Shown: in pieces, positions 15,939-22,203 of the stretch
Position numbering within the stretch: the stretch's first letter is position 1
Layout of the letters: each line of letters opens with the position of its first letter
NCBI GenBank assembly: GCA_003562555.1
Contig: PWUO01000053.1
Coordinates: forward strand, 1-22,203
Direction: 5' to 3'
DNA from: Dehalococcoidia bacterium
Lineage (GTDB): Bacteria > Chloroflexota > Dehalococcoidia > GIF9 > AB-539-J10
Length of the DNA stretch: 22,203 nucleotides
Notes under the pieces: model-generated
The model's input: only the letters and a program-made list of their open reading frames with translations
Told to the model about the DNA's origin: nothing
The model's database searches: none
Program-made: the position numbers and the translations under genes

Positions 15939-16700
15939 TCAGGCCATAACAACTCTGTTACGAAGCACACCAATGCCGTCGATCTCAACCTCAATGAGAT
16001 CACCCACTTGGACAGGACAGTGACCGCCGTACGGTGTTCCGGTGAACACCACGTCCCCAGGTCGCAGCGGCATGAACTGACTCACATGACTGATGATTCT
16101 TGCAGTGCTGAATATCTGGTCGCTCGTCGTTCCATCCTGCTTGGTTTCGCCGTTTACGCGACCCTGAATGCGCACGGCTGCAGGGTCGAAGTCAGTGACC
16201 AACACTGGACCGAGCGGAGCTGACTTGAAGTAGCCCTTTGCCCGGGTCAGCCGTCCATCTCGTTCAATGAGGTCCCAGAGCGTCAGGTCATTACCACAGG
16301 TGTATCCCAGGACGTAATCAAGGGCCTCGGCCTCAGCGACTCTCCACGCTTCACGTTTCATTACCGCGCACAATTCCGCTTCGTATCGCGTGTCCGATGC
16401 GATGGGAAGGGAACAGGTATCTTCCCCGGGATTCACGAGCGCAGAGCGCGGCTTGAAAAACAGTGCCGGTTCCTTCGGCACTTCGACGCCCATCTGGCGC
16501 ACGGTGTCCATGTAGTTCAAGCCGCAGCAGATTATGGTTTCGGGATCAGCGGGCGCCAGCAATCGCGCGTCAGACAAACAACCAACTTCGGCGCCTCTGG
16601 AGAAGCTGCCATACAGGTCGCCTTCCAGTGCGTACAACTGATCCTCCTCGACGATAGTCCATTGCTCCTTGCCACCTTGGTCAATTTTCGCCAGTATCAT
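15939..16700 (-). CDS. Fumarylacetoacetate-hydrolase family protein
   Basis: A 253-residue member of the FAH superfamily. The metal site is intact: E107 and E109 in RYEAEL and D138 in GYTCGNDLT; AKGYFKSAPLGP (about 154-165) and the C-terminal GDVVFTGTPYGG are the other signature segments. ICCGLNYMDTVRQMG is the usual YxxH-type N-terminal motif, with Met-Asp in place of the common Tyr-x-x-His. Family members hydrolyse, decarboxylate or hydrate 2-oxo/diketo acids from aromatic catabolism (fumarylpyruvate, 2-hydroxyhepta-diene-dioate, oxaloacetate). The start is fixed by GAGAGGAG upstream. It is divergent from the second AbfD/HpaB-like gene. The exact substrate is unknown. Confidence 0.93.
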   Translation of the reverse strand: MILAKIDQGGKEQWTIVEEDQLYALEGDLYGSFSRGAEVGCLSDARLLAPADPETIICCGLNYMDTVRQMGVEVPKEPALFFKPRSALVNPGEDTCSLPIASDTRYEAELCAVMKREAWRVAEAEALDYVLGYTCGNDLTLWDLIERDGRLTRAKGYFKSAPLGPVLVTDFDPAAVRIQGRVNGETKQDGTTSDQIFSTARIISHVSQFMPLRPGDVVFTGTPYGGHCPVQVGDLIEVEIDGIGVLRNRVVMA

Positions 16701-16911
16701 GTCGACTCCTCTCCCGTCGTATTTGGTTGAGACGAATGCACGGGATTACCCGGTCACCTGCATTCATCCTGCCACTACAGACCACGTTCAATCCGGGCCT
16801 CAGTGTATTCTATTCGTACGACACGCGAACTTCAAGGTATGCTAGAGTACACGCCGACGGAGCAAACCACGCGGGCCGACTGGCAGATGCGCAGTGGCAC
16901 CTGCTATGTGT

Positions 16912-16920
16912 AAGGAGGAA
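16912..16920 (+). promoter_or_regulatory. Strong ribosome binding site deciding the 16924 start
   Basis: AAGGAGGAA ends 3 bases before the ATG at 16924 and would be inside the coding sequence if the GTG at 16894 were used, so 16924 is the real start. Confidence 0.85.
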
Positions 16921-16923
16921 CCC

Positions 16924-18420
16924 ATGGCACTCAAGACGCCTGAGCAATTCGAGGAGAGCCTCAAGTCACTCAAACCACGTGTCTTCATGAACGGCAAGCG
17001 CGTGGAAAGCGTTCTGGATAACCCCAACACCCGTACCGTCGTCGAGGCGAACAAGGCCAGCTACATGTGGGCCCTCGATCCTGCCAGCCGGGACATCATG
17101 ACGGCCTATTCGCCGCTTATCAACGACACCGTCAACAGATACACCTACGTGTGCCGGAATCTCGACGACCTCATCCGCAAAGCTGAGGCCGGCACATTCA
17201 CTTCCGAGAACCTTGGCACGTGTATCTACAGATGCGTGGGACTCGACTGTTTCCACGCTGCATGGAGTACCACGTGGGAAATGGACCGCGATCTCGGCAC
17301 CTCGTACCATCCTCGATTCGTTGAGTATCTGAAATGGGTGCAGCAGAACGACCTGTCGGTTGCCGGTGCACTGACCGAGCCTCGGGGGCAGCGCAACAAA
17401 CGGGCACTTAAGTGGCCAGACCCGTATCTCTCCGTGAAGATCGTCGACAAGAACGACAAGGGGATCGTGGTCCGTGGCGCCAAGATCAACATCAGCGGCG
17501 GCTTCGCCAGCCATGAGATAATGGTATTGCCCCAATCTGCGCATTCGGAGGGAGAGGCAGACTATGCAGTGGCGTTTGCCACGCCTCCCGATGCACCGGG
17601 AATCACATTCGTATGTCAGTACACGCCCTACTCTGCCGAAAGGGAAGTCTCTGATGATATCGAGGAGCTCGGCAACCCGTTGTTTGGACAGCGAGAGACA
17701 TCGATGGTGATATTTGAGGACGTGTTCGTGCCCTGGGACAGGGTGTTCCACTGTGGGGAACACGACTACTCGGGTAAGTTCGTCACCCGCTTCGCCAGAA
17801 CGCATCGTATGACCTGTGGAGGAACCTGCAAGGTCGGCTTCATGAATCAGATTATCGGCAGCGCGAAGCTCATCCAGGAGTACAAAGGACTTCAGAACGT
17901 GCCCCACATCAACGAGCAGCTCGCTGAGATGGTTTCACTGAGGGAGACGTGCAGGGCGTGTGGTGTCTCGGCTGCGTATAAGGGTTCTGAAGAACCGGTT
18001 GGCTCCGGTGTATTCCTGCCAGATGAACTCATGGGCAACGTCGCGAAGCTGAACGTGTGCAACGCGTTCTGGCGCGTCATGGCGCTTGCGGGTGACATCG
18101 GAGGAGGTCTCATCGTCACGCTGCCGTCGCTCAAGGAACTGAATAATCCCGAGACACGAGCGTACGTGGAGGAGTTCTACAGCTTCGGCGGGGATGAGCC
18201 GGCGGAGAACGTAATGAAAGTGCACAAACACCTGCAGAACTGGACGGCAGGCATGCATGGTGTCGGTACATGGCACGGTGCGGGACCCGTTCAGGCACAG
18301 AAGATTATGCTGCAGCGCGTCATTGACTACGAGCACGATAAGGAGCTCGTCAGGCGTACTCTGCGACTGAAGCCGAAGACAACCTCTGAAACAGATATAG
18401 CGCCGGATTCAGACGCCTAA
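16924..18420 (+). CDS. 4-hydroxybutyryl-CoA dehydratase / HpaB family protein (paralogue 2)
   Basis: A 498-residue homologue of the gene at 7392. It keeps the first cluster pair, C100 and C104 in GTCIYRCVG, but the second ligand region differs: HRMTCGGTCKVG has H294, C298, C302, K303, so the position of the AbfD catalytic Tyr is Cys and one residue is inserted before the second Cys-Lys. VFVPWDRVFHCGEHDYSG matches the flavin site of the family. It may be an Fe-S dehydratase/isomerase with altered chemistry, or one with a different substrate. It heads an apparent operon with the thioredoxin fusion (57-base gap) and flavoreductase. Dehydration, isomerisation or hydroxylation remain open; the anaerobic setting and CxxxC favour the first two. 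Confidence 0.88.
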   Translation: MALKTPEQFEESLKSLKPRVFMNGKRVESVLDNPNTRTVVEANKASYMWALDPASRDIMTAYSPLINDTVNRYTYVCRNLDDLIRKAEAGTFTSENLGTCIYRCVGLDCFHAAWSTTWEMDRDLGTSYHPRFVEYLKWVQQNDLSVAGALTEPRGQRNKRALKWPDPYLSVKIVDKNDKGIVVRGAKINISGGFASHEIMVLPQSAHSEGEADYAVAFATPPDAPGITFVCQYTPYSAEREVSDDIEELGNPLFGQRETSMVIFEDVFVPWDRVFHCGEHDYSGKFVTRFARTHRMTCGGTCKVGFMNQIIGSAKLIQEYKGLQNVPHINEQLAEMVSLRETCRACGVSAAYKGSEEPVGSGVFLPDELMGNVAKLNVCNAFWRVMALAGDIGGGLIVTLPSLKELNNPETRAYVEEFYSFGGDEPAENVMKVHKHLQNWTAGMHGVGTWHGAGPVQAQKIMLQRVIDYEHDKELVRRTLRLKPKTTSETDIAPDSDA

Positions 18421-18477
18421 CGCACTACACGAAGACGTGGCGCTCCACAGGCGTACAACCCGGCAGGATGACCGACC

Positions 18478-19068
18478 ATGGAGAATGAGGACGAGAGCAG
18501 CAGAGATACTCCGCAGCTAGTCTCTTACGAGTTCGCGCTGTCCCATGACGAGGCACAGGCCGGTGCGACCAAAGTTCTGACGCGGAATGGCAAGCGACTT
18601 GAGGTGCGGATACCTGCAGGCGCGCGCAACCACCAAATAGTACGGCTGCGTAACGCGCAGCGGATCACTGACGGACACGATGGCGACATCCTCATTCATG
18701 TGGTGGTCAGTCCTCATACGTCGACTGCGGGGTCTGTGAACGCAGTCACCGATGCCAGTTTCGAGCACGAGGTATTGAAGGCCGACCTCCCGGTCCTGGT
18801 CGATTTCTGGGCGCCGTGGTGCGCACCATGCAGGGCGCTTGCCCCGATCACCGAGAGTTTCGCCTCCGAGTACGCGGAACGTATGAAGTTCTGCAAATTG
18901 AACGTGGACGAGAACCCTTTGGCCTCACGCAGATACCAGGTGGCAAGCATCCCATCCATCATCTTCTTCAATCGTGGACTCATCGCTGATGTGGCCGTTG
19001 GCGCCATGCCCGCAGCGGAATTGAAGGCGCGCATCGAGGCCGTACTGAAGAAATCAGGCAGACGCTGA
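18478..19068 (+). CDS. DnaJ C-domain-like / thioredoxin fusion
   Basis: A 196-residue cytoplasmic protein with two parts. Residues about 14-78 resemble the substrate-binding C-terminal domain of DnaJ/Hsp40: FALSHDEAQAGATKVL, then LEVRIPAGARNHQIVRLRN and DGDILIHVVV, the order and spacing of the LSLEEA...VxIPAGxxxGxxxRLxGxG...GDLxVxVxV pattern. There is no J domain or zinc finger. Residues about 88-196 are a complete thioredoxin with active site W114-C115-A-P-C118 and the cis-Pro segment ASIPSIIFF. The gene follows the AbfD/HpaB-like paralogue and precedes a disulfide flavoreductase by 61 bases. A thiol-disulfide chaperone that keeps cluster Cys residues reduced, possibly recycled by the flavoreductase, is inference. 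The thioredoxin call is certain; the DnaJ part is likely. Confidence 0.88.
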   Translation: MENEDESSRDTPQLVSYEFALSHDEAQAGATKVLTRNGKRLEVRIPAGARNHQIVRLRNAQRITDGHDGDILIHVVVSPHTSTAGSVNAVTDASFEHEVLKADLPVLVDFWAPWCAPCRALAPITESFASEYAERMKFCKLNVDENPLASRRYQVASIPSIIFFNRGLIADVAVGAMPAAELKARIEAVLKKSGRR

Positions 19069-19129
19069 CGCACTGCACACTGGCATCGAGTTGTCAGGCC
19101 GGCCACTTATATTGGAAGCGGGGTGACGC

Positions 19130-20497
19130 ATGAAGAAGTACGATGTCGTAATCATTGGGTCGGGTTCCGGCATGTTCATCGCGTATGAGGCCGTGTTCAG
19201 AGGTCTCTCGACAGCACTTATCGACAAAGGCCCACTCGGCGGCACATGCCCGAACCTCGGCTGCATCCCCTCGAAGCTGCTGATGTTTCCTGCGGACAGG
19301 ATCGTTGAGATCGCCGAGGCCAGCAGGCTCGGCATTGACGCGCATGTCAGCCACATCGACTTCCTGGGGATCATGGAGCGGATGCGGCGCAGCGTCGAGG
19401 ACGCTCAGTCGAGCCTGCGTGCCTCCTTCACCGCACTGCGCGGGCTCGACTTCTACGAGGGAACAGGACGGTTCGTCGGCCAGTATGAGATGGAGGTCGG
19501 TGAAACGCGCATTGCAGGAGAGAAGTTCTTCATCGCAACCGGCTCCCGTCCTTCCATCCCCAGCATACCGGGACTCGAAACGATCGACTTCCTGACTACC
19601 GAGACGCTCCTGGAGCTCACCACCCGGCCAAGGAGTATGGCAATCATAGGCGGAGGCTACATCGGTGTGGAGTATGCACACTTCTTTGCTGCAATGGGTA
19701 CTTCGGTCACGCTGATCGAGGCGGCCGAGCGTTTGCTTCCGGGAGAAGAACCTGAGGTTGCCGCGTTGCTGAAACACGCACTGCGCAAGCGTATGCAGGT
19801 TCTGACGGACATCGAGATCGAACAGATCTCACACAGCCTGAGGGACATACGGCTCCTGGTGCGCGAACGCCGCTCTGGAGCCAGGTTTGCGGTGACCGCC
19901 GATACGGTCATGCTCGCCACTGGCCGAAGCTCAACTACGGATCTACTCGAGATTGAAAAGAGCGGCGTCAGAACGGATGCACATGGGTTCGTGGAAGTGA
20001 ACGACTATATGGAGACCAGCATGCCTGGTGTCTACGCCGTTGGAGACGTCAACGGGCGCTACATGTTCCGGCACATCGCCAATATTGAGGCGACGGTCGC
20101 GGCACAGAACGCCTTCGGAGGCAAGCGCAAGGCTATGGACTACACGGCTGCGCCACATGCGGTGTATTCATATCCGCAGATAGCGGCCGTCGGCCTTACG
20201 TCCGATGAGGCTCACAAACAACACGACATTCTCATCGGCAGGGCACGGTACATGGATACCGCCACAGGTGAGGCCATGATGGAAACAGATGGATTCGCCA
20301 AAGCCATCGTCGAGAAGGGTTCGCGCAGGATACTCGGTTTCCACGTCATTGGCCCCCACGCACCATCGATTGTACAGGAGGTGGTCAACGCGATGACGTC
20401 TGGAGGGCACATCGCCGAGATCGAACGGGCACTGCACATTCACCCCGCTCTGCCTGAACTCGTACAGGCTGCGTTCCGAAATCTTGTGGCCGAGTAG
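19130..20497 (+). CDS. Pyridine nucleotide-disulfide oxidoreductase (dihydrolipoamide dehydrogenase/mycothione reductase-like)
   Basis: A 455-residue FAD flavoenzyme. FAD Rossmann motif GSGSGM (residues 10-15), redox-active disulfide C40-x4-C45 (GGTCPNLGCIPSK), NAD(P)H Rossmann IIGGGYIGVEYAHF (near 170), FAD motif MPGVYAVGDV (near 300), and C-terminal catalytic H438-x4-E443 in HIHPALPELV are all intact. The GSGSGM start and HPALPE end look closer to mycothione-reductase-like and archaeal branches than to classical Lpd. It could reduce the preceding thioredoxin-fusion protein, lipoyl groups or a low-molecular-weight thiol; the operon position supports the first, by inference. Ends with TAG. 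Confidence 0.93.
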   Translation: MKKYDVVIIGSGSGMFIAYEAVFRGLSTALIDKGPLGGTCPNLGCIPSKLLMFPADRIVEIAEASRLGIDAHVSHIDFLGIMERMRRSVEDAQSSLRASFTALRGLDFYEGTGRFVGQYEMEVGETRIAGEKFFIATGSRPSIPSIPGLETIDFLTTETLLELTTRPRSMAIIGGGYIGVEYAHFFAAMGTSVTLIEAAERLLPGEEPEVAALLKHALRKRMQVLTDIEIEQISHSLRDIRLLVRERRSGARFAVTADTVMLATGRSSTTDLLEIEKSGVRTDAHGFVEVNDYMETSMPGVYAVGDVNGRYMFRHIANIEATVAAQNAFGGKRKAMDYTAAPHAVYSYPQIAAVGLTSDEAHKQHDILIGRARYMDTATGEAMMETDGFAKAIVEKGSRRILGFHVIGPHAPSIVQEVVNAMTSGGHIAEIERALHIHPALPELVQAAFRNLVAE

Positions 20498-20569
20498 CAC
20501 GCAACTATGTGAGCCCCAGGGTTCACGATGCAGGGAAGTCTTGGAAGTAAAGGACTGATAGTCTCAGCC

Positions 20570-21772
20570 CTAGTCGGCGACAAGACTGGAGACGACTTCG
20601 CGAATTCGTCTGAGAGATTCGCGAATGTTCTCCTCAGACGTGGAGAAGCACAGTCGCAGGTAGCCCTCGCCCTCGGGACCAAATGCGGTACCGGGAAGGG
20701 TTGCCACGCCACCTTCCTCCAGCAACAGAGTGGCCAGTTCGCTTGAGGTCATGCCAAGGCGCGAGATATTGGGGAACGCGTAGAATGCCCCACGAGGCGT
20801 TCGGCAAGTCATCCCGGGAATCTGATTCAATCCCTGGATCATGAGGTCTCGCCTCTCTTTGAGTATGCGCATCATCTCAGCGCTGTCGCCCTGCGGTCCG
20901 GTGAGTGCCTCCAGACCGGCCATCTGGACGAACTGCGGTGTGCACGACACACTGCTGTTAATAAGGCGTACCACAGGTTCCACGAGCCAGTCCGGCATGA
21001 CGGAGTAGCCGAGTCTCCATCCCGTCATCGCATACGTCTTTGAGAACCCGGACACCAGTACCGTACGTTCGTCCATCCCCTTCAGCGCCATGATGCTCGC
21101 CGGTGGTTCCTCGTAGTACATGTGGTCATATACCTCGTCGGACAGGACTATCAGGTCGCGTTCACGTGCAAGCGATGCAATCTCGGCGACGTCCTCCGCG
21201 GTGAGTACCCCACCTGTCGGGTTGTGTGGCGAGTTAAGGATGATAAGTTTGGTCTGCGGCGTGATACGCCCGCGAAGCTCATCCATATCGAATCGGAAGT
21301 CCAGGTTCTCACGTAGCGGCACAGGAACAGGGCGTGCTCCCGAGAAGGCAACGGCGGACTGAAACACCGGAAACAGAGGGGCCGGATAGACAGCCTCATC
21401 TCCGTCTTCAAGAAGCGCAATGATTGTGAAAAAGATGAGCGGTTTGGCTCCAGAGCCGACTATGATTCGCTCAATCGGAATCTTCACACCCCGGCTTCTC
21501 TGAACCTCGAGTGCGATCTCCTCACGCAGCGATACGATACCCTGAGAGTTGCAGTATCGTGTAAGGCCCTCACTGATGGACTGGCGGCCAGCCTCGCAGA
21601 TGTTCTGCGGAGTCTCGAAGCACGGTTCACCTATCTCGAGGTGCATCACGTTGATGCCCCGGGCTTCCAGCGCCTGTGCCCGCGCCAGGACGACAAATGC
21701 CGAATCAGCCGACAACCTCTCGATTCTGCGGGAGATCCTCACCGACGTAGATGTTCTCTCAGGTGGCTTCAT
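20570..21772 (-). CDS. PLP-dependent class I/II aminotransferase
   Basis: A 400-residue fold-type I aminotransferase. Motifs in order: LEIGEPCFETPQ (39-56 region), SPHNPTGG with N184, DEVYDHMYY with D212 and Y215, PLP lysine K245 in SGFSKTYAMTGWRLGY, and C-terminal GYLRLCFS with the carboxylate-binding Arg. It transfers amino groups between an amino acid and a 2-oxo acid; resemblance is to the aspartate/alanine group and the specificity is not readable. The start at 21772 has a weak ribosome site. It is convergent with the flavoreductase gene and divergent from the C45 gene. The 72-base gap at its 3' end shows no clear terminator. Confidence 0.94.
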   Translation of the reverse strand: MKPPERTSTSVRISRRIERLSADSAFVVLARAQALEARGINVMHLEIGEPCFETPQNICEAGRQSISEGLTRYCNSQGIVSLREEIALEVQRSRGVKIPIERIIVGSGAKPLIFFTIIALLEDGDEAVYPAPLFPVFQSAVAFSGARPVPVPLRENLDFRFDMDELRGRITPQTKLIILNSPHNPTGGVLTAEDVAEIASLARERDLIVLSDEVYDHMYYEEPPASIMALKGMDERTVLVSGFSKTYAMTGWRLGYSVMPDWLVEPVVRLINSSVSCTPQFVQMAGLEALTGPQGDSAEMMRILKERRDLMIQGLNQIPGMTCRTPRGAFYAFPNISRLGMTSSELATLLLEEGGVATLPGTAFGPEGEGYLRLCFSTSEENIRESLRRIREVVSSLVAD

Positions 21773-21880
21773 CGAACCTGGATTTCAGTTTGCGTACGAA
21801 CGTATTCTTCAGGCGGGTTTCGTCGCAACAACCCGAAATTGTAGCAGGTACCGCAGCAGTATCACAACGTGTGACGCGGG

Positions 21881-21910
21881 TTGGCCGTCATCGCCGGAAC
21901 TCTGTACAAT
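21881..21910 (+). promoter_or_regulatory. Candidate promoter of the C45-like gene
   Basis: TTGGCC (21881-21886) and TACAAT (21905-21910), spacer 18, about 77 bases before the ATG at 21987. By-eye match. Confidence 0.35.
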
Positions 21911-21986
21911 GTCGACGAGTCTGCGGCAACAGTCGGTCCTTCGACTGCAGATGCAGATGGGGTCTCAGCACAATGAGGAGGATGGT

Positions 21987-22203
21987 ATGACTGTACCGGT
22001 ACTCAAGCTCAAGGGAACGCCGCGGGAGATCGGCCGTCAGCACGGCGAGGCAGTTCCTGAACTGATCAAGGACACTCTTGGTTTCTACATGAACCTCTGG
22101 CAGCACATGGGTGGTGTCCCACGTGAGAAGCTGCTATCCGATGTCGAAGCGTTCGTCCCGTTCATCGAGCAGCATGACGCAGACCTGATAGAAGAGATGC
22201 GTG
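21987..22203 (+). CDS. Acyl-CoA:6-aminopenicillanate acyltransferase-like (C45) protein, N-terminal part
   Basis: The first 72 codons of a gene cut by the window end. VLKLKGTPREIGRQHGEA is the characteristic N-terminal segment of the C45/AAT-like Ntn-hydrolase precursors (LxGxPxExGxxxG), followed by a helix with FYMNLWQHMGG. The catalytic Cys that becomes the new N-terminus after self-cleavage should lie beyond the window, so activity cannot be judged. GAGGAGG ends about seven bases before the ATG. Family members hydrolyse or transfer acyl groups on amides; the role here is unknown. Confidence 0.85.
   Translation, partial: MTVPVLKLKGTPREIGRQHGEAVPELIKDTLGFYMNLWQHMGGVPREKLLSDVEAFVPFIEQHDADLIEEMR

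Noticed and set aside
16894..16923. GTG at 16894 as start of the second AbfD/HpaB-like gene
   Set aside because: It would place the strong AAGGAGGAA ribosome site inside the coding region; ATG 16924 is correctly spaced.
16966..17907. 313-codon open frame on the minus strand
   Set aside because: It is wholly antisense to the well-supported AbfD/HpaB-like gene, has no recognisable motif and is explained by the codon bias of that gene.

Overview
The window (about 57% G+C by eye) looks like a chromosomal catabolic region of an anaerobic bacterium. Evidence for anaerobic life is direct: a glycyl radical enzyme, its radical-SAM activase, a DUF362-type ferredoxin protein and two Fe-S/flavin dehydratase-like proteins. 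The DUF5667-like/PKD secreted protein, the mycothione-reductase-like flavoprotein and the gene mix are compatible with an anaerobic Chloroflexota (Dehalococcoidia-like) genome. That placement is inference and cannot be proved from the sequence alone. I see no phage, transposon, tRNA, rRNA or CRISPR array. There are 17 complete protein genes, one gene cut by each window edge, and one decayed gene.

Layout. 1-2425: the C-terminal part of a thiamine-diphosphate enzyme, a nitroreductase on the minus strand, and a DUF362/2x[4Fe-4S] protein. 2426-2795: the remains of a short-chain dehydrogenase gene. 2796-4682: a secreted helical-plus-PKD protein and an ArsR-family regulator, both minus strand, with a strong palindrome just upstream of the regulator. 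4787-7322: a divergent, tightly packed operon of a stand-alone cobalamin-binding protein, an FtsX/MacB-type permease and its ATPase, ending at a GC-rich hairpin. 7392-12340: a 4-hydroxybutyryl-CoA dehydratase/HpaB family protein (minus), then divergently a glycyl radical enzyme directly followed by its activase, which is broken by one in-frame TAG codon. 12596-13573: a metallo-beta-lactamase-fold hydrolase. 13570-15823: two tandem membrane-anchored PKD-like paralogues (minus). 15939-16700: a fumarylacetoacetate-hydrolase family protein (minus). 16924-20497: an apparent operon of a second 4-HB-CoA dehydratase/HpaB paralogue, a DnaJ-C-domain/thioredoxin fusion and a disulfide flavoreductase. 20570-21772: a class I/II aminotransferase (minus). 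21987-end: the start of a penicillin-acyltransferase-like (C45) protein.

Together the enzymes suggest radical-based or Fe-S-based dehydration or isomerisation of hydroxy-acids or CoA esters, with thiol redox support and an ABC export unit linked to a cobalamin sensor-like protein. The most unusual items are the amber codon inside the activase, three PKD proteins sharing a two-cysteine/Phe C-terminal tail, the CarH-like cobalamin module without a DNA-binding domain beside an ArsR regulator, and the DnaJ/thioredoxin fusion. TAG ends nine of the genes here and is the commonest stop, so wholesale TAG reassignment is unlikely.
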